Origin: Beaufortia kweichowensis
Lineage: Eukaryota > Chordata > Actinopteri > Cypriniformes > Gastromyzontidae
Length of the DNA stretch: 64,000 bases
Direction of reading: 5' to 3'
NCBI GenBank assembly: GCA_019155185.1
Contig: CM032808.1
Location: 1,261,185 to 1,325,184, forward strand
The notes under the pieces were generated by a model. That model ran no database searches and was not told where the DNA came from. It worked only from the letters and a program-made list of their open reading frames with translations. Made by a program: the position numbers and the translations under genes. Of this stretch, positions 22,624-33,200 are shown piece after piece (the first letter of the stretch is position 1; each line of letters starts with the position of its first letter).

Positions 22624-24600
22624 ATGGCAGCGTGCAACAGTCAGAGCATGTTGGGCTGTTTGTTCGTAGGTGATCTTCACCCAAATGTATGTGAACAACT
22701 GTTGTACAACACATTCATTCCATATGGTTTCATCTCCTCTGTGAGAGTGTTCAGAGACCACGTGACCGGTTGCTCTCGCGGCTTCGGTCACGTGAACTTT
22801 GCACACCCCGCTGATGCGGAGAAGGCCATGGATAATTTGATGTATGAGCCGCTCTTTGGTAACCCGATTAGAATTATGTGGTACCAACCCAATCCCACTT
22901 TGCGCCAAAATGGAATTGGCAACCTGTATATTTCAGGTCTGGCCAAGAACATAGACAGTTACGCCCTATATGACACCTTTTCTAACTTTGGGGAAATACT
23001 GTCCTGCAAAGTAGCCAGTGACCAATTCGGCTCAAAGGGGTATGGGTTTGTCCATTATAAAACTATGGAGGCAGCAGAGACAGCAATTAAGATTCTGCAT
23101 GGAAAGCTGCTGAATGACGTGCAGGTTTCCATCACACATTACAAGACGCTTGGTGACCGCCAGGCTGAACGGATGGCCAATAAGGCAGAACCGAAATCTT
23201 TCCCACCGAGTCTGTACGTCTCTAATCTGCCGTACTACTTCACCAGCGAACAGCTTGGCATGTTATTTTCCCAATTTGGGACCGTCCTCAGTGCCAACGT
23301 GATGACGAAGAACGGCCGCAGCAAAGGATTTGGCTTTGTAGCTTTAGATAATTTTGAAGCTACTACAAATGCTTTAGCTGCAATGAATGGTCATTGGGTG
23401 GGAAAAAGGATTCTGGCTGTCAAACTGTCTAACAGTGCACAGAAGAGAAGAGAGAGAGAAGAACAGGGCTGCAAGAACGACAACGTCAACGTCAAACCTG
23501 AAGTCCATCAACCTGCATGTGCTCTGCCTCCTGGCAAGTTTGGTGTAATGCCCAGCAGTTCCCCCGTCAACCTGCTCTCACGGATCCAGCCCAGCACTCT
23601 TCAGGATGTGAAGAGTCTCCTGCTGCCGGGGCAGAAATTACAGCAAGTGATTTCTGCCACTCAACTGGAACTCTGTAAGACTGACATTCTCAAAATGCCA
23701 GTCAAGTCATTTAGCTGTCCAGCTCTTCACACAGAAAATTTTGTGGAGACTGTTCCAAACAGCAACACTGCCACTGTTGAACGGCTTGTGCGAAGCAACA
23801 CCCAACAGCGAGCAGTAAGTGTTTATAGAGGAGACAGCTTCAGCATAACCATCCCTGTCAGTACACTGGAGGCCATTGGATCAGCGATGGCAACACTGAC
23901 CTCCGGCCGCACCAGCCAGCTTGTGCGGCTCCAGTCAAGCACACCACAAAATGTGCTGCGTTTATACCAGAGAGACGTTGTCCAGGTAACCATCCATGCT
24001 GATCTACTGGACAATATTAGATCATGGATTTGTGGAGTCCAGACCTCCAGCAGTACAAGCCACGGACGAGTCCTTCGTGCCAACCTGCCTGCTCTCAGCT
24101 ACAGCCACGCCCAACAAGAGAGTGTCGACCCAAACGTTAATACCACTCAGCAGGATGTAGTGACTGCTCTCTGCCCTGATACGAACACCACTTTGCCATT
24201 AAGAAGATACTCTACGGCGCTCAAGGATGCAGCCGATCAATACAGTGAAACGTATCTCACTGAAAAAGATGACAAAATGTCACAGACATCATTGTGGAAA
24301 ACGATAAAAAGTGGCATGACATCAGTTTTGCAGAGCCCTCTGACCTGGTCCATCATAGGTCTCTATACTCTAACACGCACGTTAATGTTAGCAACACAAA
24401 CCCCCAAAAAAAAAAATACTTGTGCAACAAAGAAAGAATATCGACAAAGTGCAACAAAGAAAGAATATCAACAAAGTGCAACAAAGAAAGAATATCAACA
24501 AAGTGCAACAAAGAAAGAATATCAACAAAGTGCAACAAAGAAAGAATATCAACAAAGTGCAACAAAGAAAGAATATCAACAAAGTGCAACAAAGAAATGA
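22624..24600 (+). CDS. divergent intronless PABP-like protein with three RRMs and a novel C-terminus
   Basis: A 658-aa single-exon frame. RRM1 is about residues 12-88 (RNP2 LFVGDL, RNP1 RGFGHVNF, then IRIMWYQ typical of poly(A)-binding proteins). RRM2 is about 100-175 (LYISGL, KGYGFVHY). A third RRM at about 196-270 (LYVSNL, KGFGFVAL, with GRSKGFGFV) resembles RRM4 of cytoplasmic PABPs, so the canonical RRM3 appears lost. Residues about 290-550 match no domain I know and contain a two-fold internal repeat (about 386-432 and 433-482). No MLLE domain is recognisable. A hydrophobic stretch (about 572-590) precedes a tail of 9-residue ATKKEYQQS repeats. Role by family: binding A-rich RNA in the cytoplasm; the actual function is unknown. 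ATG chosen because it follows the TATA promoter and directly precedes RRM1. Confidence 0.85.
   Translation: MAACNSQSMLGCLFVGDLHPNVCEQLLYNTFIPYGFISSVRVFRDHVTGCSRGFGHVNFAHPADAEKAMDNLMYEPLFGNPIRIMWYQPNPTLRQNGIGNLYISGLAKNIDSYALYDTFSNFGEILSCKVASDQFGSKGYGFVHYKTMEAAETAIKILHGKLLNDVQVSITHYKTLGDRQAERMANKAEPKSFPPSLYVSNLPYYFTSEQLGMLFSQFGTVLSANVMTKNGRSKGFGFVALDNFEATTNALAAMNGHWVGKRILAVKLSNSAQKRREREEQGCKNDNVNVKPEVHQPACALPPGKFGVMPSSSPVNLLSRIQPSTLQDVKSLLLPGQKLQQVISATQLELCKTDILKMPVKSFSCPALHTENFVETVPNSNTATVERLVRSNTQQRAVSVYRGDSFSITIPVSTLEAIGSAMATLTSGRTSQLVRLQSSTPQNVLRLYQRDVVQVTIHADLLDNIRSWICGVQTSSSTSHGRVLRANLPALSYSHAQQESVDPNVNTTQQDVVTALCPDTNTTLPLRRYSTALKDAADQYSETYLTEKDDKMSQTSLWKTIKSGMTSVLQSPLTWSIIGLYTLTRTLMLATQTPKKKNTCATKKEYRQSATKKEYQQSATKKEYQQSATKKEYQQSATKKEYQQSATKKEYQQSATKK
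24424..24597 (+). repeat. 27-bp tandem repeat, copy 2 (C-terminal coding)
   Basis: Six units of 27 bp plus a partial one, encoding ATKKEYQQS repeats (the first reads ATKKEYRQS), end at the stop codon of the PABP-like frame. The near identity of the units suggests recent expansion or gene conversion. Confidence 0.93.
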
Positions 24601-25141
24601 TGCAAGAAAAGAAATAAATATACATATATATATATATCAACTAAATATATGAAATGGTGTCTTCTTTCATTATTTTTATATCATTTGTAATTTAGATGTG
24701 ATTTTTGTTACTGTCTTTAAACTGACATATTCACATATAATTTCACACAAACATAACACATTACAATATTACCCACATTCATAATTCCATTTATGTGAAA
24801 GATGCTGAAATGTGTTTTTGTCCACCAGCACACCGTTTTTTAGTTCTTTTCCCAAAACTCTAAATATGTAAACATAAATAAACTATATGCATATGCTTTA
24901 CTTAGCATTTAATGTTCATATGTCAATAAGCTGTTAGAAAGTGTAAACATTTCCCTCTGTTACAGTACATAGCTGAAGTAAAAAAATAAGGAGATCCTAA
25001 AGGTGTAAACTTTTGCAACTACGGTAAGTAAACTATTTGATGTTCTTTAAAGAGTAATCTTTTCTTCATTTGTTGGGTATTATTGCTTCTGCTTTGTGTA
25101 TTTTAATTCACAGAAATCCTACAAAGTATGTTGAATCTAAA

Positions 25142-26869
25142 AAACCTGCATCTTTTTATTTCACATCCATAACTGCTCAGGTTGTGTGTGTTCACTATTC
25201 ACTAGATGGGTTAAATGCACAGGTTACATTTTGATGTATGGATCACCATTCATTGACAAATAAGTCACTTTCACTTTCACTTCACTTTTAATAATGCATG
25301 TATAGTACAATATATTCACATTTTATACAATGTCATAAAGGTAACTTGTGGATAGACTACTATTTTTTGAATGTCTGAACTCCATCTACAGGCATTTTTA
25401 TAAAATAAAAACAGATGGTTAATGGTTCATTGCTTATAAATACATTCAGAGAGAATTCATATTTCAAGTTGTTACTGAAAATGTCATGTTTATTAATACT
25501 GGAATTGCACAAAAGACTGTTACAAAGCATAAACATGATGGTCTCCTATTACAAAACTAAAATAAGAAAAAATGATAAACAATTGCAACCATGTTCGGTA
25601 GTTAACCTGTAGTGTTAGTTTTGAAAATGTAATTTTGTTATTCCACCAGTAGGTGTCATCTCGAAACCATTCAATAAAACACTCGTTTTTTATGGTGTTA
25701 AATTTGTATGATTTTTATAATGTGTCACTACTCAGTCAATTTTTTTGTGTGTTCTTACTGCAAACATCATCTAGTCTACATAAAGACATTTTTAATACGT
25801 TTTTCTATTGCTATTGACCGAAATACATATAAAATATTTATGTAAATAACATACATGCATTTTGCCACGTAATAATATACAAACAGTCTTGGATCACTCT
25901 TTTAATCTTTAAAACTTTTTTATTTGATAAGTTTTATTATAAAATATAATTTTATTTTTGAATAAAAGTAATTAATAAATTTTAATAAACATTTTTACTA
26001 AAAAAGTCTTATTTCCATTAGATTACTGGAGCGAGTCTCACACGTAGCGCGCTCCCAAATGTATATTTTTAAATATGTATTATCAGATACTTTCAACAAA
26101 GATTATTATTTCTTTATGAAGTTAAACAGAGAGGAATATAAAGAGTTTTAAAAGTTATATTGACTATGAAGTGGCCAGTTTTGCAGGGGTCTAAAGTACT
26201 TCATTAATACAATTATTTTATGGATTTGTTCACATTACTCCAGGAAATTGACTTTGCCTGAATATTTGTACATTCACTTTTACAAAAATTACATTTCCTT
26301 TGAAAAGTACATGCATGATGTGATCACTTAATATTATCTCATTAGATTAGTTATTACACAGTAAAGGAGCTTTGCAACAAAGCAAATTGTAAAACGTGCT
26401 ATAAAAATGAATTTGAATAAGTATAAACAATAAGTAATGTCTTATTTAATATTACGAAAAGAAAAAATAAGTTTTAATTATATGGTTTTTATTGTTTAAT
26501 AATTCCATTCTGAATACTTTCTCAGTAGCTTTTTCCAATACTTCCTCTAGACTTACTAAAGCCTCAAAGTAGTCTAAAGCCTAGTCTAAAACTAGTAAAA
26601 CAACTGTTTAGTTACACGTGTGTGAATTGCAAAATAAAGATGAATGTTATTGTTTATTATTTTTATATTTTAATGTACAAATATAGCGTGCGGTACTCAA
26701 GGTTACGGCTCGTGTTGCTGGGGAACTGTTTCAGGGCGACATCATTTCTCGCGTTCTCATTGGCTACGTGTTATTGTGCTTATCTGTTATTGTATCTGAT
26801 TGGCTGCAGCACATACGGTGTCGTAAATTCGGCGATTTCTTTACTGCGGCATCAGTGTGTTTTACTTTA
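25142..26869. other. AT-rich intergenic region and drosha promoter
   Basis: No gene recognised from 25142 to about 26690. From there the base composition rises, and two inverted CCAAT boxes (CATTGGCT near 26758, GATTGGCT near 26798) lie 70-110 nt before the probable first exon of drosha. Confidence 0.5.
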
Positions 26870-26931
26870 GTAAACATTAATATTATCAACAAACTGATTG
26901 TTCCTATCTCGAATCTCTGATCTGACTAAAG
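26870..26931 (+). other. drosha: probable 5' non-coding exon of drosha
   Basis: The sequence ends CTGACTAAAG followed by the strong donor GTGAGT at 26932, and the next acceptor (CTTATAG) is directly before the drosha ATG at 27224. The left limit is a guess based on the CCAAT boxes upstream. Confidence 0.55.
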
Positions 26932-27223
26932 GTGAGTTTTATTCTGCAGAAAACACATTTGTCTTCGTCATTAAAGTGCTGTTGTGTTCGCATGAAGATA
27001 ATATTGCAGTTGTGAATGTGTGCAGCGATACACTGCTTTAGTCTTTTGTCATTAAATTACTGGGTTTTAAACATGATGTAATCACAACTCAATACCAATA
27101 AGAGCAGATTGACACACTGTGGTAAAGCATAGCTTTAGATGAGCTCTCGCGATATTTTGACGTCATACGTCATGCTTACTATGTCACTTCTTACATCTTT
27201 TCTATTTGAATGTTTCCTTATAG

Positions 27224-30200
27224 ATGTCGTTTCATGTTGGTCGTGGAGGTCCGAGGGGAAGACCAGCAGCTCCAGGGCAGATGTACCGCCCCAGTCCTCC
27301 ACGGTACCACTATGATCCCCCTCCAGTCGCCCCCGGTCCCATATATAACCATCTGGGTGGTGGCGGCTACATGCCTCCGCCTCCTCCTCCTGACCTCATG
27401 CCTTTTCATTTTCCTGCTCCGTTACAAGGCCCAAATCCCCTGTCCCAGTGCCCCATACGACCTCCAGCGTTCCCAGAGCCGCCGCCTTTTCCTCCACCCG
27501 CTCCTCATGGCTCCGACTGCTCTGCTTCGGTCCCGCCTCAGAACTCCTACCCATACATGATGCCCTCAGTCGCCCCACTGCCCCTGTCGCGGATGCCACC
27601 CCCACCTTTGCCCTCTATGCCCTACCCACCCTCATATCCAATGAGCTACCCTCCGCAACCTCAGGTTCCTCCTCCGCCTAATTTTAATCCCAATTACGCT
27701 CCGCCTGGGGGCTCGTTCAAACCTGACCAGCCTCTGCAGTACAAGGCGGACAGTTGTCCCCGCTCACCTGAGAGGCTCCGTCACCATGACCGGCACAGGG
27801 GGCACAGCTACGGATCGTACGGAGGCCGACACAACGCAGAGTTTGGATCGGAGAAGAGGGACCGAGGGCGGAGTCCCGAGCGAAGACGGTCAAACAGCCC
27901 GCGGTATAAAGGAGATTATGACAGGGGCCGTGTGGCACAGAGACATCGCAGCAGGTAACAAACTTTACTCGTATAGATTCGAAAAGGTTGTAACTGCAGC
28001 CTACCACGCAGTTACCACGCCAACTGGGGGTAAAAAACCTTAAATTGGTGTGGGAGTTGGTGTGGGAGTTGCGAAACAGGGCCTGGTTTCCTTCCACTGA
28101 CAGATATTCCACTGAATAACCTGTTTAGAATTTGAGGGAACAGGTATCTGTAAGGAATTCTGACTAAAATTCCACTTCCTCCATTCTGCAGAGAGCATTA
28201 TCGTCATAGAGACGAGCGAGGCTCGCCCCCCTCGGACAGACACAGGAAACACGCTCGCACCCGGTCGGGCAGTCGAGAGAGGAAACGCCGGCGTGTGGAG
28301 GTGGAGAAAGAGAGGAGAACAGATGGAGGCACGAGCAGTAGAGAGAGGACCGTGAGCGTCAGCAGGAGCAGGGACACAGAAGAAACGTCCAGCGACCGTC
28401 ATGTAGAGGAGAAAGGAGAGGAGTCGTCACTGAAACCCGCCTGGATCCGCTGCACACATGCAGAGAGCTACTACTCCAATGATCCTATGGACCAAGTGGT
28501 ATGACAGTCATTAACATAAACACTTCCCTGCCCATCATTGGTCAGACAAAAAACATTTGTCAGCGAGAGAATTAGATCTTCTGATCTTATTGTTTTGGTT
28601 TTAATACATATGATGCTGTTAATTCAGAGTGTGATGAGTTACATTTGTATCATTCTGTGTATTGGTGGTGTTTAGTACACTGTTGTTTGTGAAGTTTTGT
28701 ACTGTATTTTAATGCCATCATAAACACATGAGTTTTCTGGTTTTCATGTTTGTTCAGGGTGACTCTACAGTGGTGGGCACCAGTAAACTGAGAGATCTGT
28801 ATGAACGCTTTGAAGAAGAGCTGGGCCGCAGACAGGAACGCACCAAATCAAGCCGACCTAAATGGGAGCCGCCCAAAACCAAACTGGATGAGGATGAAGG
28901 TGTGTGTGTGTCCACATGGATGGTAATAGTCTTAACCATCTACAGTGTATAGATCGTGTGTCTGTTGGTATGTGTGCAGATGAGAGCTCCAGTGAATCAG
29001 AATGTGAATCTGATGGAGGTGGCAGCAGCTGTTCGAGTAGTTCAGATTCAGAGGTGTTTGATGTCATCGCTGAGATCAAGAGGAAGAAAGCTCATCCTGA
29101 TCGTCTGCATGATGAACTCTGGTACAATGACCCTGGACAGGTATGCTTTATCTTCACTGTCTCCCCCTGCTTTCATCACATGTGAAGTCACATCTGGCTT
29201 GCTCAGAGATCGTATTTAAAGCCATGAGGCACAGACTCATCAAGATTCTCTTTAAAAAGTTTTTCTGCAAGAGAAATCTGTTAAAGGGGTCTTGAATTGA
29301 AAAATCAACTTTAACTTGAGCTTTTGATATATTAGAGGTCATTGTACTAAAAGAATATCCTGTACGTTTCAGAACTGAAAACATCCCTGTTACTGAAATA
29401 AAAAGCTTTTATTGACACCAGGCCCAGCGAATGCCAGATCCCGTAATGTGCCTATGAATGATGTTATTGAACATCAGTGCTGAATTCTGTAGCCCCGCCC
29501 ACAGAAGACTCTAACTATGAATGACGTAGCTTGTCCTCACGTGTACTGACGAGGGAGTTGAATATCAGTTTACTGTGCAAAACTGTTATTTAATCATAGT
29601 ACTGGGCGTTTACTTCCAAGTCTTCAATGCGGCACGCCCATAAAAACCGATCATCTTGTGAGGCAGTCTTAAAACCAGAGAAGAAAATAGCTTACTTATT
29701 GATTTTGAATGTAAAAACCACACAAACGTCATAAGTGGACCTCAGACAACAGTATAAAATAATAAAAAAAGCCAATTCTTTAATATACTGAAGTACAAGA
29801 TATTTGTGTAAATTTCTTTTAGGACAAGAAATGTAATGCTTGTGTACTTGATGACATGAAATGAACATGTATTGTAATAATTTTTCATATTTCAGATGAA
29901 TGATGGTCCCTTGTGTAAGTGCAGCGCTAAAGCCAGACGTACTGGAATCCGTCACAGTATTTACCCTGGTGAAGAGGTCTGCTTTAGTCAATCATCTCAT
30001 CTGTTTTAGGAGAAAAAACTTGATTTAGTTACACACCATCTCAGAAACGTTTCAATGCTAAACTGGGTTTTGAATTTTTCTCATAGCCGGTCAAAGAGTG
30101 TCGGCCAATGAACAACAATGCTGGCAAACTGTTTCACTACAGAATCACTGTCTCTCCACCCACCAACTTCCTGGTACGTTTATCTTCTGACTGTGTCACA

Positions 30201-33200
30201 CACATATTTATCTGTTTGTTTGTATTCTGACAGTGTATGTTATTGTGTGTTTTCAGACGGACAGACCCACAGTGATTGAGTATGATGATCATGAGTATCT
30301 GTTTGAGGGTTTCTCACTCTTCTCTCACACATCTCTCACTAATGTAAGAACATACAACAACAAACAGCCAATCTGTCATTGTCGGTCAAATAAATATCAT
30401 TTACACTGTGATTTGTATGAAATCCAGAATAATTTTAATAGCACAGGTGATTCTTGCACATATTCCATGGACACTTTTTGGTCTGTTATTTCATTTTCCC
30501 TGTTTTTACATGCTAAAAGACATTGCATGTCACAGAGCTTTTACCATTTAATATTAAGTCTTTGAGTCTTTAAATGTCTTCATTGAGAGAGCAGATTTAG
30601 CTGTTGTCGAGTGTTAATAAATGATATCTCTGTGTTTTCTCTCTTAGATTCCTTTATGTCGAGTTATTCGTTTCAACATTGATTACACTATTCACTTCAT
30701 AGAGGAGATGTCACCTGAGGTCAGTGGATTCTCACACCTGCTGACATCATTTCATGTTTCTATATACAGACTTTATGGTCTAATAATTTATATATAGATT
30801 AATAAATGAATTACTTAAGGAGAAACATATGCACTTTCTAATTGATATTTTTGATGAGAAATGGTAAGCATTACCAGTGTTGGGTCAGGTCTAATGAATA
30901 ACTAACTAATTAGATTACTGTAATGAAATTACTTATCGCTCTAAAAAGTAAAGTAAGGGATTACTCTTCATTCTTAAGAAATGTAATTATGATTACTTAT
31001 TATGTATTTGTTTTACATACTGTATAAAACAATATTGAGTTTAAAATCTAAATTTAGACAAGTTAGCATTAGTAATATTTTAAAAATAAATTATTGAAAA
31101 GTGTAATGTTTACAGCTTGCTACAGGTCATTTTTAGTTGAAGTGAATCTTGTTTATTTTAGATTTTGTTGAGTATTTCTCTTTGTTAACTAAAGAGGAAT
31201 ATGTTGAACTTGATTAAAGCAGTTTTCTTGAATTACTGTATGTACATTTTAATTTTTGTTGAGGCAGTTTATATTATTGTTTACATTTTTATATTTAAGA
31301 AGTTTTTGCTTGGTTTAATCTCATCAGTCAGTTGTGTTTGTACAGAATTATTGTGTGAAGGGTCTGGAGCTCTTCTCCTCGTACCTCTTTAAAGACATCC
31401 TGGAGCTGTATGACTGGAATCTTACAGGTAACACACATACACACGTGTATATACACGATATTGCCAAAAGTTTTGGGTCACTACCTTCAAATAAATATGT
31501 TTATATTTTGGTTTAATTTCAAACAAAACAAATATTATTGCTGTACGATTAAATATCATTTTCAAGGCTTTTGTTTCCATCTGTGTTGCAAGTTTTTGAA
31601 AGGGCCTTTTTATGTTCTAAAATAACTGTAATCTTTTATTCTAGTCACTGATTGGTTAGGGTGATGAGTTTTTGGCTCAAAGCCTGTAAGTCATACCAAA
31701 GGTGTTTAGCTGGGTTCAGGTCTAGGTTTAATGCAGATCAGTCAAGTTCTTCACACTAGACTAAATAAATCGTTTCTTATTCAACATTGCTTGGTGCACA
31801 GAGGCATTGTCACGCTGAAATAGAAAAGGGCCCTGCCCAAACTCTTGCTATAAAATTAGAAGCAAACAATTCACTAGAATATAATTTTATACTGTGGCAT
31901 TTGTGTTCACAGAAATAACTAAAATAGTCAAACCTGCTCTTTAGAAGGGGGTGACCCACTACTTTTGGCAATATAGTGTATTTATGCACACAACAGCAGA
32001 ACCCTCATCTTCTGTCTACACCAATATGATGTGCTGTCTTACAGGCCCTGAAGATGATGCACCTCAAGGTTGTCAGAGATTTCATTTCATGCCACGATTC
32101 GTTCGCTTTCTCCCAGGTAATGTCATTCATCCTGATCAGTCACGTTCTGCTGTGAGAGTCTGATTCATTACACCACTTTGATGATGTTATTTATCTATGA
32201 AAGGAAAAAGAAGCATTTTTAAAGAATTGTTGCACAGCTCTTGAATAGTTTGTTGTGTTGTATGTCAGATGGAGGTAAGGAGGTGCTGTCCATGCACCAG
32301 GTGTTGCTGTATCTGCTGCGCAGCAATAAGCCGCTGGTTCCTGCAGAGGAGATCGCCAACATGTTACAGTGGGAGGAACTGGAGTGGCAGAAGTATGCTG
32401 AAGAGTGCAAAGGCATGATCGTCACCAACCCCGGCATGGTAAAATACACTCGCATGAACATGACATGTAAAAACCTTAATATACAGTCTTGTATTGTTTC
32501 ATTAATACAGACAGTACTGTTTAAATGTGCGAATGAATGCTTGTGTTTGTGTCTCACGCTGTACTTACAGAAACCAAGCTCAGTGAGAATCGATCAGTTA
32601 GATCGTGAGCAGTTTAACTCCAGCGTCATCACTTTCCCCATCATCGTTCATTTCGGCATCCGGCCGGCTCAGCTCAGCTATGCTGGAGACCCGCAGTAAG
32701 TGTGCAAGTCATTTGAGTCTAATCCATCCAGCGTATCCATTCAAAATCTAAGTTTCATGTAGGTTTATGTTTGTTTAACACATACACAAACTACAATAGT
32801 TAATACACTTTTTAGAATAGACAAAAACATTATTATTTATTTTTCACTTTCCCCAACACTGCTGGCTGAAGTGTTATTATCTGCATTTGGTCATTTGTGA
32901 GTGATTATTTTAGCTGCTCTGTTGTGTATTTTGGCATCTTTAATGATTCTGTTAATGATATAATGACATGTAGATGCAGATTGCTGAAGTTCAGTCTATT
33001 GCAGGTATCAAAAGTTGTGGAAGAGTTATGTGAAATTGCGGCACCTGCTGGCCAACAGTCCAAAGGTCAAACAGATTGATAAACAGAAGTTAACACAAAG
33101 AGAGGTAAGGGGTTTATATCGTAGACTCACTGTCAGGTCTTCCAAATCTCTAAAACCACTACTTTTTAAGAAATGGAAAAACTGAAAGTTTACTACTGAC

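Larger units (their letters stand above)
22204..25141 (+). repeat. tandem duplication unit, copy 2 (2.94 kb)
   Basis: Direct head-to-tail repeat of 19258-22200, ending at TTGAATCTAAA. Unique sequence resumes at about 25142. This copy contains the open reading frame. Confidence 0.95.

Noticed and set aside
27210..27681. Alternative frames over the first drosha exon, both strands
   Set aside because: Overprinted by the GC-rich, Pro-rich drosha exon; the drosha frame matches the known protein.
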